From Avena insularis (taxonomy: Eukaryota > Streptophyta > Magnoliopsida > Poales > Poaceae): a DNA stretch of 64,000 bases. Made by a program: the position numbers and the translations under genes. The notes under the pieces were generated by a model, which was given only the letters and a program-made list of their open reading frames with translations, had not been told where the DNA came from and did no database searches. How positions within the stretch are numbered: the stretch's first letter is position 1; each line of letters begins with the position of its first letter. Of this stretch, positions 1-11,668 are shown in pieces. The DNA is taken from contig CM042692.1 in NCBI GenBank assembly GCA_023614405.1, forward strand, positions 122,629,503-122,693,502, written 5' to 3'.

Positions 1-132
1 AAAAGAACTAATTTTTTTGTGTTTTTGAAGAACAAAACAAGCAAACAAAGCAAAAAGAAAGCTAAGCAATACAAAAACAACAAAGTAAAGAGATTGGTTA
101 TGAGGGACTCCCCTTGTAAAGATGTCCTTGAC

Positions 133-150
133 TCCCCGGCAACGGCGCCA
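133..150 (-). promoter_or_regulatory. Primer-binding site of H (tRNA-Asp type)
   Basis: On the minus strand this reads TGGCGCCGTTGCCGGGGA. That is the complement of the 3' end of plant tRNA-Asp including the terminal CCA. It lies 10 bases inside the 5' LTR, the normal place for priming minus-strand cDNA. Confidence 0.9.
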
Positions 151-160
151 TAAAAGATCT

Positions 161-1703
161 TGATGCACTCGACTTTCAACGTAGAGCTCGTTGGGAACCC
201 CAAGAGGAAGGTATGATGAGCACAGCAGTAAGTTTTCTCTCAGTTATGAAACCAAGGTTTAATCGAACCAGTAGGAGCAAGGAAACACCCCAAAGGTGTT
301 ACTAGATGAGCTTTGGCACGGCGCACTACCGGTGCTAGTAGCAACGTGGAGACCTGCACAACACAACCACAGAACTTTGTCCCCAACTTGCGATGAGGTT
401 GTCAATCTCACCGTGTTTTGCGGAAAACAAAGGATTAAACGTATCGAATGGAAAGAAGTAATAGTTTGTAGAAAGTAAACACAAAGCAGTAAAAGATTGT
501 AGATTGTATATAAAAGACAAGGACCGGGATCCATAGCTAGATAAATAACATTCTGGGTGAACAAATTACAGCGGGGCAATTGACAAACACCGAGAAAGCA
601 ATACATGCATATACTAATCATCTTGACTCCTTTGAGACTTGATTGGGCAATACAACATAATACATAGACCGCCATCCAACTGCATCTATGACTAATAATC
701 CACCTTCAGTTATCATCGAACCCCTCCAAAGATTAAGTTGCAAGCAGATTATTGCTTTATTTAATGCGTGTAAGGTAAACAATACAATTGTTCTATGAAC
801 AAAGGATCGTTGTTTTCTCCTAGTAGCAACAGACATCTAGTACCTTAGAGATTTCTGTCACTTCCCAGATTACGGAGGCATGAACCCACTATCGAGCATA
901 AATACTAACTCTTGGAGTTGCTAGCATCTACTTGGCCAAGATAGCTACTAACAACGGAAAGCATGCAAGATCTCAAATAACAAAGACATGATAGAATCAA
1001 TAATCAATCTGAAATAGCATCTCAATATCCATCGGATCCCCGCAAACACAACATGTATGGATTACAAATAGATGATCTTGATCATGAATGGAGCTCACAA
1101 GATCTAAACATGAAAGCACAAAGGAGGAGAAACCAGCCATCTAGCTACTACATGGATCTGTAGTCCAAGGATGAACTACTCACGCATCACACCGGAGGCT
1201 TGCATGGTGATGAAGAAGGCCTCCAGGGTGAATTCCCCTCTCCGGTAGGGTGCCGGGAAGAGCTTCAGATCCCTCCTGATCTAGGGATGGAGATGATGGC
1301 GGCTACAGACTCTTTCGTGGATTTTTGATCTGGTACCTAGGGTTTTCGTCCCGAGGGCAACTTATAGGCGGAAGGAGAGGCCGAGGGGGTGCTGGGGTCG
1401 GACAGACCACCCCCTGGCGCGGGCCAAGCCTGTGGCCCCTCTCCGTCTCATCTTCTGGCTCCGTGAGTCTTACGGTAAAATATCGACTTTGTCTTTTGTC
1501 CGGTCCAATTTCGAGAATATTGACTTTCTGACTTTCCTAAAACCAAAAACAGCAGAAAACAGGCAACTAGCATTGTGGCATCTTGTTAATAGGTTAGTCC
1601 AGGAAAGTGTATAAAAAGTACTACAAAGTTGGAACAAAACATAAGAAAGTAGATAAACCAAGCATGGAACATCAAAAATTATGGATACGTTAGCAACATA
1701 TCA
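161..1703 (-). repeat. 5' LTR of H
   Basis: Runs from TGATGC to a TATCA end and is 1,543 bp long, against 1,601 bp for the 3' LTR of F. It contains a GC-rich module at about 1,378-1,440 and, on the minus strand, a TATAAG box at 1,361-1,366, the same order as in F, A and B. Small open frames in it are chance frames in GC-rich DNA. Confidence 0.88.
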
Positions 1704-4700
1704 ATCATTTCCAAGCAGAATCAAATGAAAAGAAAATCAAATATAAGTCATATGATCAAATGGTCATTTTGGCCAAACTTATTTACTAGACCACTTTGAG
1801 TGTTTCTAGTAAAGGATTTCTAACAGAAATAATTCCAATTCTCTTCACCCCTTGCTAGACCAACCCCAAGTGAATCCAAGCAAACTTTACAAAGTGGAAG
1901 AAACTATTTTTAAACCCCTTCGAGAGACATTTCAAAATTGAATCAAGTTCATATGTGTAGATCACCACTTTTCAAAAACCACTCAAATCAATTCCCCTTG
2001 ACAATTCCCAGCAACCAGAGACTACTAAGCAAGTACTCAGACCACTCACCAAAAATCTTTAAAAAATTCAAAAGATGAATTCATGTGGCCATTTGGTCGA
2101 ACATCTGGCAAGCACAGTACAATCCCAACCACTATACACTATTTGGAGCTATCAATTGCTCATCTTATGTACTGCAATCAACTCCATATCCATCCCATGA
2201 TCATTCTCAGTCCTTAGCCGTGCAGTGGAGAACCTATTTCCCACCGTTGCACTAGTGCCATGCCTGTACCGAGCCGGCCCTGCCGGTCGAGCATGAACCA
2301 CTCGTTGCAGACCACGCCGCACACTCCCACAATGTCCAGCAAGTAGTCGTGACCTCACCGCCACCCCCTGTCCACCCCTTAACCAATGGCGAGGTGAGAA
2401 GGAGCCAGACCAGCCACGCCCATTTAATCCCTTGCCATGCCGAGAGCACGACGGATCGCCGTAGCTGCCTCGCACGCACACGCCGCGCCTCGCTCTCTCC
2501 GCTTGTACCCACGATCATCGTAACCCTAGTGACCTCCCAGACATGACCGTTCACCATCGCGTGCCCCGTGACCATCGTACCAAGTGACGAACGCCCGCGT
2601 ACCCGAACAGAGCGCCGACCTCGCCCGACCGATGGAGATCGCCCCTTGTCGTGCCGTCACTTGCGTGACGATCGCCATAGTCCGCCGCACCGACCCATGC
2701 CCTCCGCTGTGATGAACTCGACCTATAGCAACGTCGCCGGAGAAGCCAGACCATGTCGCTCTGCCTCCACCCTTGGTGTATAAATAGAGGCCACCCCAGA
2801 CCTCAATATCCACACCATTCCACTCCACACTCACTCAGGAACCTCACCGTCCCTTCCCCGGAGCAAGGCGAGCACCACGATGCCGGAATTTTGCCAGAGT
2901 CCGCCACTTCAGTCGAGGAAGGAAGCCATTGATTGCGGCCACCCCTAGAGCTGCCGTGACCGCCAATCTAACCGTCGTCATCGACAACCCCATTCGCCCC
3001 CATCGCCGACCCTAGATGGAGCCCCAGTAAGTCCCCAGCCACCCCCACCGCCGTGTTAGGGTTAGAATCTCACCGGAGTTGTTCGTCATAGACGATGAAC
3101 CTCAGCCGTAGGATCCTGTTCTAATCGTAAGGCTAGGATTGCTAGATACCGTTTCGGTTAGAATGAGTCGCTGATACGTGGGACCGTTCTGTTAGAAGCC
3201 CGCTGCGCCAGCACTGTGCAGTTGGGCCGGCCCATGTCTTTTCCCGCACAGAGCCCAGTGATTCAAATAAGATTTTGCCATTTAGTTAAAACCATATTCT
3301 GTCAGTAGATTCAAAATTCAATTCAAAGAGATTCACTGAACCAAAATGCATGATTCCAATTTTGTTGGAAAGGTATTGAAATTATATAATCACTCCTGTT
3401 GGATTCAAACCATTTGGAATTATAAATCACCTATACCAAAAATAACAAGACAGAGACTTTTGACACTTTAAACATTTTTATAAAATAAACTATAAAGGTT
3501 TTTGAGATGATTCCACCTCTCAAAATTCACATTTGCCATGCTCTACATGAATATGTAAAAAGATTTGGTTTTACAAATATGAAACATGGCTTAGTATTAA
3601 AAGAGTGCTATATAGGCATTTCTAGTCACTTTAAAATTATTAAATAGTAATATTAAATCTTGTAATATATGATCGCCATTTTAAATCACATTCCCAAATA
3701 TTGGAATAGATGGTGATGACATGTGTCAACATGATCCACTAATTTAATTGGAAAATATTAAATCTTAAGGATTTAAAATGAGTAGAAATTACTTTTCTAA
3801 AATAAGAAGATTAAGAAAATATTAATATTTCATATGATGATTGAGATGATGCTAGATCATCTAGTATGAGCCCTTGTATGCTAAATAGAAGTAGTGAAGT
3901 GTTGTTTGGTGATTGTATACATTGAATGTATTTATAGACGCTAGTACCGATCCGGGATATACTGAGGAGGAGTACTTCGAGGAAGAAGAAGAAAACTTCA
4001 ATGACTGCAACCAACAAAGCAAGCTAGAACTTTGCATGCTAACTATCCAAGCTATATGTGCAAGCCCACTATGCAAGCTATACATGCAAGTTTAGCTATG
4101 CAAGCTAACTTGTACAGATACCATATGCAAACCTTTTAGATACAGCTTTACCAATTTCCAGTTTTGCTCCAAGTTTTGCTTTTCTCTTTGCTACAGTTGT
4201 ACTTAGTTAATAAATTGTGATTAGTAGAAAATAGGATGAATACCATTAAGATCATAGAACTAGACTTGGATACTTATACTTGATTAGCACCCCCAATAGT
4301 GATACCCTTCAATACTAGTGGTTAGTGCTAAGCATAAAAATGGATTATTTTAGATGGGAGTACTTGGCGAAAATGATTATGAAAACCTTGGAATGATGGT
4401 TCATTCTATTGAAATGTTTTGACATGTGTTATGATACACCATGGTTTGATGATGAACATGTTGAGGCATGAGCCTTGACTTTGATAAAAACCGATGGTTG
4501 GGTTCGGATGCGATACCATTCCAATTTTACCGTACAACCACAATACTGAGTTGGGTAGGGCTTGACTGGAAGTTTATATGTCTTAGTATGGCTTCCCTTG
4601 CGGAAGAGGTTGAGCTGAGGCTACCTCGTGATGAATGTCCACCTATGCAGTGCCTAGGATGGCAGATGGTCATGGTTGTGAGGCCAAGGTCATAGGGGAG

Positions 4701-5459
4701 GTTCCTATAATAGGATGTGTAATTGAAAGGTTAAGATTGATTATCCGCATACTAAGTATGATAATTCAGGGTTACTCCTGACGGATGTATCGAATTTTGT
4801 GGTGAAAGTGTACAATCTCTGCAGAGTGTCAAACTATTCGAATAGCCGCGTCCGCGATTATGGACAGTTGGAGTAGCCAAACTGTTCCATTGTCAGATGT
4901 TTTCTAAATGACTTGTGACTTGAAAGATGACTTTGACTTGACCACAACAGAGTTGTGGACATGAAATCTAAGTTCCCACCTAAGTGATGTAGAGAACTAA
5001 AATTAGGTCTTTTACTCTTTAGTCTTTAGGAAATAAACCTGGCTTTTTACAATCAAACCTAGAGCTTATGACTCCTACTAGTTTTACCTTACTTATGTTA
5101 GTGTTAGTTTGCGAGTACTTAAAGAGTACTTATGGCTTTGTCACTGGCTATCCCATGGCCAGACTATGAGGAGGATTACCCGGAAGATGGACAGCAGGAG
5201 CTCTATGATAACTAGGATCGTCTTCCATCGTCAGCATTGTTTGTGATCCTGAAGATGAAGCCCCACTATGTTTACTTTCCGTTGTTTTGATTGTATTAAG
5301 ACTGGATCATGAGATCCTCTATTTATAAGACCTTTAATATGGTTTGTAATGGATGATGTACTGTGGTACCACTTCTGTTGTGCCTCGCAAAATGGGTAAT
5401 CCTGGGATTGCGATGTACGACATAACAGGCATCTGGACTTAAAAATCCGGGTGTTGACA
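1704..5459 (+). repeat. Long LTR-like sequence, solo LTR or 3' LTR remnant
   Basis: About 3.8 kb with no credible coding frame. It has a TATA box (2,779-2,786) followed by a C-rich leader-like stretch with several CACC blocks, then long AT-rich DNA ending in GTTGACA at 5,459, a typical CA end of a plus-strand gypsy LTR. No PBS follows, so it is a solo LTR or a 3' LTR whose element lies to the left. The left end is hidden by H. A short run of ATGCAAGCTA-like repeats sits near 4,030-4,110. The family is not identified. Confidence 0.5.
2779..2786 (+). promoter_or_regulatory. TATA box of the long LTR
   Basis: TATAAATA followed by AGAGGCC lies between a CpG-rich stretch (about 2,220-2,700) and a leader-like sequence rich in CCACTC and CACC. 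This spacing is typical of an LTR core promoter. Confidence 0.6.
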
Positions 5460-8393
5460 TAGATATATATCCTACGAGTGGCAAATCAATACACAACAAA
5501 TATTTCCCCTCAAAAAAAAACACAACAAATATTTAGGGTTCGTATTTTTCCACACGTCAATCATGCATCAACCATGATCGAACATACTTGCCAAAAAGAA
5601 CATGATCAAACACTTGAAACTAAGTTACTTGCACAAATTTGTGCCCACCAACAGATAAAGTAGCTAGCTAGGTCGTACTACCCTACTTTGCCCTAATTAA
5701 GCTTTTCTGCATCACGTACATAGTTTACCTGGCTGCTGGTACAGATTAACAGCTACCCGAGCAAGTGTCTTAAAACCTAAGCGCAAGCGATCGTACTAAG
5801 TTGGTCAGGTTTTGAAAGCGGCTGGTACAAATCAGTTATGTTCCTATATATGCATCTTTCCAGAGGTCTGGTTTTTCTTTAGAGAATGAAAACCTTCACT
5901 ACCCCCGGTCTTTAATTATATGGAGATGCTTGTGGCCTAATTGTTACAATTCTAAAAAATGTTGTACTCAATAATTTTGTTTTTCCCTTCAACATTTGGA
6001 ATTGGTCAACCTTGGCCGTTCAGGATTTACAAGGGCGTTGGCGCCTTCTGTCTCAATATATATGTCCATTTTTCATATTAATTAATATGTCATTCATATA
6101 TGCAGTTCAACTATTTTTTGTGTGAAATTCCACCGACCTAATAAAAATCATCAAAAACGGTACAAAAGGTCCAAAAATAAAAAAATTCTAAATAGGTCCT
6201 TGGACCATCTAGAGACGACTATAAACACTAGTGCGAGCCGAAGGTGTGACGCCTTCCTCGTCCCTGTATCACCGGAGCCAATCAAAGCCTGTCGTAGTAG
6301 AGCTTGTTGTAACAGACAGATGGGAAGTCATCGAGGTAAGGCCACGAACGACCAGCGCAATAGAGCGGCAAACATAGCTAGTGATGATAACCATAGATCG
6401 AAAGAGACTGACCTGATATCACATCAATGAACATGAAAACTCACATGATCATAGGAGATCCGTTGGACACGCAACTCCACGCGATTTTAGCCAGCGCTAG
6501 ATGCGCCACCGAAGCGAGAATAGAGCGGAGAGGATCTTATTCTAACTTCAGGACGTAGCCGTCGTCTCAACATCCCGAAGAAGACACTAAAAACAGGCTA
6601 AACTAAGAAAGAAAAACATCCTGCCAGCGAGAGACCGTGGTCCGCCACACCTCCAAGATCCAAGGGTACTGGAGGTGGAGCAGACTGACGGCGTCGCCCA
6701 TGACAGGGACGAAACCCTAGGTGGTACATATTGTACCTAACAGCTATACCATACATAAAGTTATTGTTTTTCTTGTGACTATTGCTAACGACTTAATTCT
6801 ATGGAGGAAAATCACGATCTTATATCAATCATACTAATTAATCAGTGCTAATATATATAGATAGATGATAGCTGATAGGCCATCTCATATAAAAGGTTAA
6901 ATTTGGCTTTTGGTCCACAACTTTTTGGTTGTTGGTACATATAATTTGGAGGTCACGTTGGTGTGTGGGGGTTAATTAATGCAGTTGTGATGCTGAGAGC
7001 TTAATCATGATTTGGTCCATATGCATGATAGCTAACTGACAGTGGACTCTCAACACTCTTGAGAGCACCTCCTCCAGAGGGGAAAAAACTATTGGAAGCA
7101 TTACAGCCGGTCAATGTGTGAGGGTGACGAAAATCTGTACAGGTCCGGTCATCAATGGAATGAGTGCGAAAGAAGCAGCTTGGGCTTGATGATCATGCAC
7201 GGTGCTCAACCACACGGATGATTGATTGTGTGTGGGCAATCACTGTTGATGTCGATTTATTGTGAAATACTAATTGAGATTGCAGGGCAAAATTTGATGC
7301 ATCATTAGTTGCTTAATTATGTGTATAAAACTTACCCAGTTAATTACTTTGAAAAGACAATGATAGAGAGGGAAACTGATTATGATGCATGGAGAAAGGG
7401 GCTAGCAAGCTTGGTAGCAAAACTACATATGTGTGCAAAAATTACAAGGTGAACGTTAGCTAGTACACACCTGTTACTCAGTCACTAACACTAGTTTGTA
7501 ATGTCTATTTCATCCTCCTTTCTCTGTAATCAATATCATAAACATGGTTGCAAGGTAGACATTATAATCTATTAAGTCCAGAGGAAAAGCACATGAAAAA
7601 TACATTGCAGGTTCTTACCTGTGATCCTTGTTTATTCGCAGGGTCAACTCTTCCAATTAATTAATCTCATATATAAAATGGATCTCAGCTAGTATTATTA
7701 GATATTAATCCACACCGGTCAGTAATAATTGAAGTCTACACACCTTAGTTTCCGTAAACAAGTGTTGTAAAATTATCTAGGTCGTCGTCACCCTATTATT
7801 CTTCTTCTACCCAAAAACATGTAACTACTACTCTTAATGGAGATTCCAAGCTAGCTAGAGCAAGGTCATCATGCTCTTAATGGAGAGTGATTAGTTGACA
7901 TCACCATCCAAACATGCTAATCAACACACCTCGCACGCCGACCGCCTTGATGGAGATTGTCCTCACGGCTAAGTATTACACAATCCCTAAAATAATGTAA
8001 TCAGTAGTACACATATAATTAATTAACCATAGCACGCGTGTCACCGCGTATTCCGCAAAATCAAATACAATATCTCAATATATGGTACGAACATATTTTT
8101 TTTTTGAGGGAGGTACGAATAAAATTATAGAAAAGCATCGGAGAATTCCACGGCGCATCGTGTCAGTTAATCCGCACGCTTCGCCCACATGTCAGCGGAC
8201 GACACGCTGCCATCTTGCGAAATTTTGTTTTGTTTGCACATATTTCTAGTTTGCTAAAAATATAAGGTGATGCCTTCCAAACGGTCGGGAGGGGAGTTCT
8301 TAGAAGCATGGTCACAGATCTCCCTCACATAGTAAACTATTAGAGTTACATCAATTGATGTTACCAAAGTATTTAATTAGCCGATGTTTGTTA
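5460..8393. other. Gene-free stretch with a degenerate repeat
   Basis: No coding region can be supported here. The part at about 6,230-6,725 (CCGGAGCCAATCAAAGCC, then AAGGCCACGAACGACCAGCG, ending GGACGAAACCCTAG) has the look of a dispersed non-coding grass repeat, but I cannot assign it to a class. The 102-codon frame at 6,122-6,430 runs through it and resembles no protein I know. The remainder is AT-rich with poly-T runs (for example 8,097-8,107). Confidence 0.5.
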
Positions 8394-8496
8394 CTTCCTC
8401 CGATCCGTATTACTTGTCGTTAAAATGGATGTATCTAGCACTAAAACATGTCTAGTTACATTTATTTTAGTGACACGTAATATGGATCGGATGGAG
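8394..8496. mobile_element. Stowaway-type MITE
   Basis: A 103-bp inverted-repeat element. The left end is CTTCCTCCGATCC and the right end is its imperfect complement GGATCGGATGGAG. TA dinucleotides flank both sides (8,392-8,393 and 8,497-8,498), the TSD of Tc1/mariner-derived Stowaway MITEs. The interior pairs along nearly its whole length. It is non-coding. Confidence 0.88.
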
Positions 8497-8498
8497 TA

Positions 8499-8876
8499 GT
8501 AGGTTCACTTGACTTTCCCATCTGATTTTGTAATATCTACTATAATAGTAAGTGTATATTTTTTCGGATGCTTATATATTGAAGGCACACGGAGGTGCAT
8601 TTTTCAGTTCCTTGCACAGCCCGCAGATCCAGCCGTGTCGGCGGCGAAACCGTACCATGAATTTCGCGAAAGAGCAAGATCACGATCTGAACTCCTCTTT
8701 ACCATTAAAGTGGGAGATTAGAGAGGAGCAAAGCCAATTAGTGCACCTTAACCTTATTAAAGCTGCTAGTTAAAGCACGCTTTGAATGTAATCTAAGCAA
8801 GAGTGGCTACACTACTACGCTGGAGCTAAAGATCCGGGGAGTGTCTGACTGTGATGCGTGCCACGTGAGCAGTATA
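8499..8876. other. Gene-free flank of the Harbinger element
   Basis: AT-rich sequence between the MITE and the Harbinger terminus. Two short overlapping frames on the plus strand resemble nothing recognisable. Confidence 0.4.
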
Positions 8877-9328
8877 GGGTGTGTTTGGTAGACCAGCTCA
8901 CCCCAGAATTTTCCACCCCAACCGAATTTTCGTTGTTTGTTAGCTCGGTTCCTATGTCTGGACACTGCCTAACCGATACGAAAAACGCCTCTCGGCACTG
9001 CCCGGTTGCGAACCTCGAAACGAGCTTCGCTCCGCAGACCTGCCGCGTCCGTACCAAAAAATTATCCCCGCGCGTCCGTTTTTCTCCCAGCGCGTACCGC
9101 CCCGACCCGCTGGAAACTGCCCCCACGACTCCCCAGACCCCCACCCGACCCCGAGCACCCCCTTCCCTCGTTTCTTCCCCCCGTTTCCATCGCCGCCATC
9201 CCACTCGCCCCCATATCCCGCCGCCGGTGAGGCTCACAGCCCCTCTCCCTCTGCCAAAATCTACCCCATCCATCACCCCCTTGGTGCTGCCTCTGTGGTT
9301 CGTCGGGTGCTTGAGGTTGCCGCGCGCC

Positions 9329-9352
9329 ATGGAGATCTCTGAGGCCGGATGA
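9329..9352 (+). CDS. Seven-codon upstream ORF in the transposase leader
   Basis: Seven codons plus TGA in a very strong start context (GCGCCATGG). The stop overlaps the next ATG (ATGA), which opens a longer frame crossing the leader intron. It lies in a CpG-rich leader (about 8,980-9,514) upstream of the main start at 9,846. Whether it is translated is unknown. It could dampen transposase expression. Confidence 0.35.
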   Translation: MEISEAG

Positions 9353-9514
9353 GAACCAGCGGCCGCCCGCCTGCACCTGCCCATCAAGCCGCACAAGGAC
9401 CGCTCCGCCGGATCTCTCTCCTCCATCTTGTTTCCCAGCAGCAGCCTGTCGAGTACGCACAGACCAGCCGGACAAGGACCAGGTCGCTCCCAGCAGCAGC
9501 CCGTCAAGTACGAG

Positions 9515-9845
9515 GTATGTCAAGAAATCAGCTGGACCAGGTTGCTATGTACGTAGTCCAGAGAATAATAAACTAGTATATATTGCACTTCTTTCTTGAT
9601 TAATTTGTATGGACTAGTATAAGCATGGACTAGTATAAGCAGAGAGTATATATTGGACATGTAAGCCTCTTGTTTCAAACATATAAATTGCACTTCTTTT
9701 TTGATTAATTTGTGTTGTTGTGGAAAGTATAATGAGAATAATGAATCATTTGTGTTGTTGTGGACAGTGTACCGAGAATAATGAAAACAATGCTTTCCTT
9801 ACTACTATGACATAGTACCAACATGATTCGTTTTTATTTGTTTAG
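9515..9845 (+). other. Probable 5'-UTR intron of the transposase gene
   Basis: CGAG followed by GTATGT at 9,515 is a good donor. TTTGTTTAG at 9,837-9,845 is a good acceptor, directly before the ATG at 9,846. The change from a GC-rich leader to AT-rich sequence occurs at the donor. Inferred from sequence only. Confidence 0.5.
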
Positions 9846-11179
9846 ATGGATGATTTGGCAAAAAAACGGAGGAAGTTAATTGTGAAAGCAGCCGGTCTCG
9901 CAGCTGTATTGGGTGCTTATATGGTGTTTATCTCAAGGAAAGCTAGGAAAACTCCAATGATAACAATGGGTCGTAGGGTCGATATGGACATAGCTAGGGA
10001 ATCAAATCTGAGATATATCTATCATTCTACCGATATAAATTGCTCAAATCAGCTTAGAATGAAAAGAGCTCTTTTTCCGTTTGTGCACGTTGTTTAGAGA
10101 GAGAGAATTATTGAAAGATAGTATTCATACTTCTATCGAGGAACAAGTAGCCATGTTTCTCCTAGTAGTTGGTCACAACACACGGTTTAGAGCTCTACAA
10201 CCAATTTTTAGAAGATCTATTGAAGTAATCAGTAGGTATTTTAAGGCGGTGTTATATGCTGTTGGAGAGTTGCGAGCTGAGATGATTCGTCCTGCATCTA
10301 CTCATATCCATCCTAAAATTCAGGAAAACAACCGCTTCAATCCTTACTTCAAGGTAAATTATTTTGGTTAAAAAGTCTAGATATTGCTGGAATTTGATAA
10401 GACCAAATGGATGACAAATATTTCTATTTTCTGAATTAGGATTGCATTGGAGCAATAGATGGAACTCATGTGTCCGCAAGAGTTCCAAGAAATATCTCAG
10501 CCGCCTTTAGGGGTAGAAAAGAGGGCACTACCCAAAATGTCATGGCTGCCATAGACTTTGATTTAAAGTTTACCTATGTACTTGCTGGTTGGGAGGGGTC
10601 AGCCCATGATGCCCTTATACTTGCTGATGCTGTGGAAAGGGATGATGGGTTGTCACTTCCTCCAGGTAATAACTTAAACCTATAGTTACATATTTCTCAA
10701 TAGTTTTTGCCATACCTAATAGTTCAATTATCATAGGAAAATTCTACCTTGTCGATGCTGGGTATGCTGTGAGACCGGGTTTCCTTCCACCATACCGTAA
10801 AACAAGGTACCACTTGAAGGAATATGGTGCGGGGAACCATCCTGAAAATTATAAAGAGTTGTTCAACTTAAGACACTCTTCTCTGAGGATATCGATTGAG
10901 CGGGCCTTTGCAGCATACAAGAATCGTTGGAAGTTTGTTTACAATAGACCCTTCCATCCATACAAGACCCAAGTAAAAGTAGTGATAGCTTGTGCCATTC
11001 TTCATAATTGGATACTTCAGTTTGGGGAGGATGAATATTTTCCACCGGAGGCCACATGGGAACCGGAACCAACCAATGAGGAGCATAATGACATTGCATA
11101 TGATAATGCTTCTTGGAAACAAAAGAGGAATGAATTTGCTCAAGCGATGTGGGCAAATAGGGGGGCTGCACACATTTGA
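9846..11179 (+). pseudogene. PIF/Harbinger DDE transposase (DDE_Tnp_4, ALP1-like), frameshifted
   Basis: Three exons: 9,846-10,353, 10,440-10,665 and 10,737-11,179, with GT-AG introns of 86 and 71 bp in correct phase. The protein matches the Harbinger transposase/ALP1-like family, whose catalytic domain cuts and rejoins the transposon ends in the nucleus. The acidic motifs are visible: GAIDGTHV (first D), GSAHDALIL and the LVDAGY strand, and an E in SIERAFAAYKNRW. The N-terminal part has the usual helix-rich region (MKRALF, then LCTLFRERELL). At about 10,077 the frame shifts (one base too many or two missing), and the original frame hits TAG at 10,095-10,097. As it stands the gene gives only an 83-residue product. 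It ends in TGA at 11,177. It precedes the partner gene and shares its strand. Confidence 0.88.
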
Positions 11180-11215
11180 TGTATCATGTTGTGACTTGTT
11201 GTAATAATTGCATTA

Positions 11216-11650
11216 TGATGTGCTGAAATCTGTTCTTTATGTGCTGAAACTTGTTATGTGATGCTGGAATATATTCTATAGTGCTGAAATCTGTCATTTT
11301 GGTGTTGAAACTTGGTATGGGTTGCTGGAATATATTGTTTATTGCTGAAATCTGTCATTTTGGTGCTGAAATCTGTCATTTTGGTGCTGAAACTGGTTAT
11401 ATGTTGCTGGAATATATTCTATATTGCTGAAATCTGTCATTTTGGTGCTGAAACTGGTTATATGCTGCTGGAATATATTCTAAATTGCTGAAATCTGTCA
11501 TTTTGGTGCCGAAACTTGGTATGGGTTGCTGGAATATATTGTTTATTGTTGAAATCTGTCATTTTGGTGCCGAAACTTGGTATGGGTTGCTGGAATATAT
11601 TGTTTATTGTTAAAATCTGTCATTTTGGTGTTGAAACTTGTTATACTGAT
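11216..11650 (+). repeat. Minisatellite between the two Harbinger genes
   Basis: Six to eight imperfect units of about 60 bp, each built from GCTGAAATCTGTCATTTTGG, a GAAACT-TGGTATG/GGTTATATG segment and TTGCTGGAATATATT. Shorter GCTGAAAT pieces recur inside the intron of the next gene (12,026-12,123). The array fills the region that should hold the 3' end of the transposase gene and the promoter of the next gene. Confidence 0.85.
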
Positions 11651-11668
11651 GCAATTTGTTTGGTGTAG

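Larger units (their letters stand above)
1..1703 (-). mobile_element. Element H: 5' end of an Athila-like LTR retrotransposon, cut by the window edge
   Basis: The right end of a minus-strand LTR retrotransposon is present: 5' leader (1-132), primer-binding site (133-150) and complete 5' LTR (161-1,703). The leader and LTR match element F (29,319-44,150) closely when reverse-complemented, so H and F are one family. Athila-like placement comes from the tRNA-Asp PBS and from F's relatives. The body lies left of base 1. The five bases after the LTR, ATCAT (1,704-1,708), should be its target duplication and should recur at its unseen left end. H has cut into the LTR-like sequence that continues to 5,459. 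Confidence 0.88.

Noticed and set aside
133..150. tRNA-Asp 3'-end sequence here and at 36,108, 49,521
   Set aside because: Only the last 18 bases of a tRNA are present, always next to an LTR. They are primer-binding sites, not tRNA genes.
6122..6430. 102-codon plus-strand frame
   Set aside because: Lies in a degenerate repeat, has no recognisable domain and an Asn/Lys/Arg-rich composition of chance frames.
8815..9523. Long minus- and plus-strand frames over the GC-rich Harbinger leader (up to 230 codons)
   Set aside because: Low-complexity Arg/Gly/Pro composition with overlapping open frames on both strands, as expected in GC-rich DNA. No domain, and they overlap the transposon terminus.
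11216..11650. CRISPR-like array at the Harbinger minisatellite
   Set aside because: The units are contiguous with no unique spacers, and the genome is clearly a plant nucleus.
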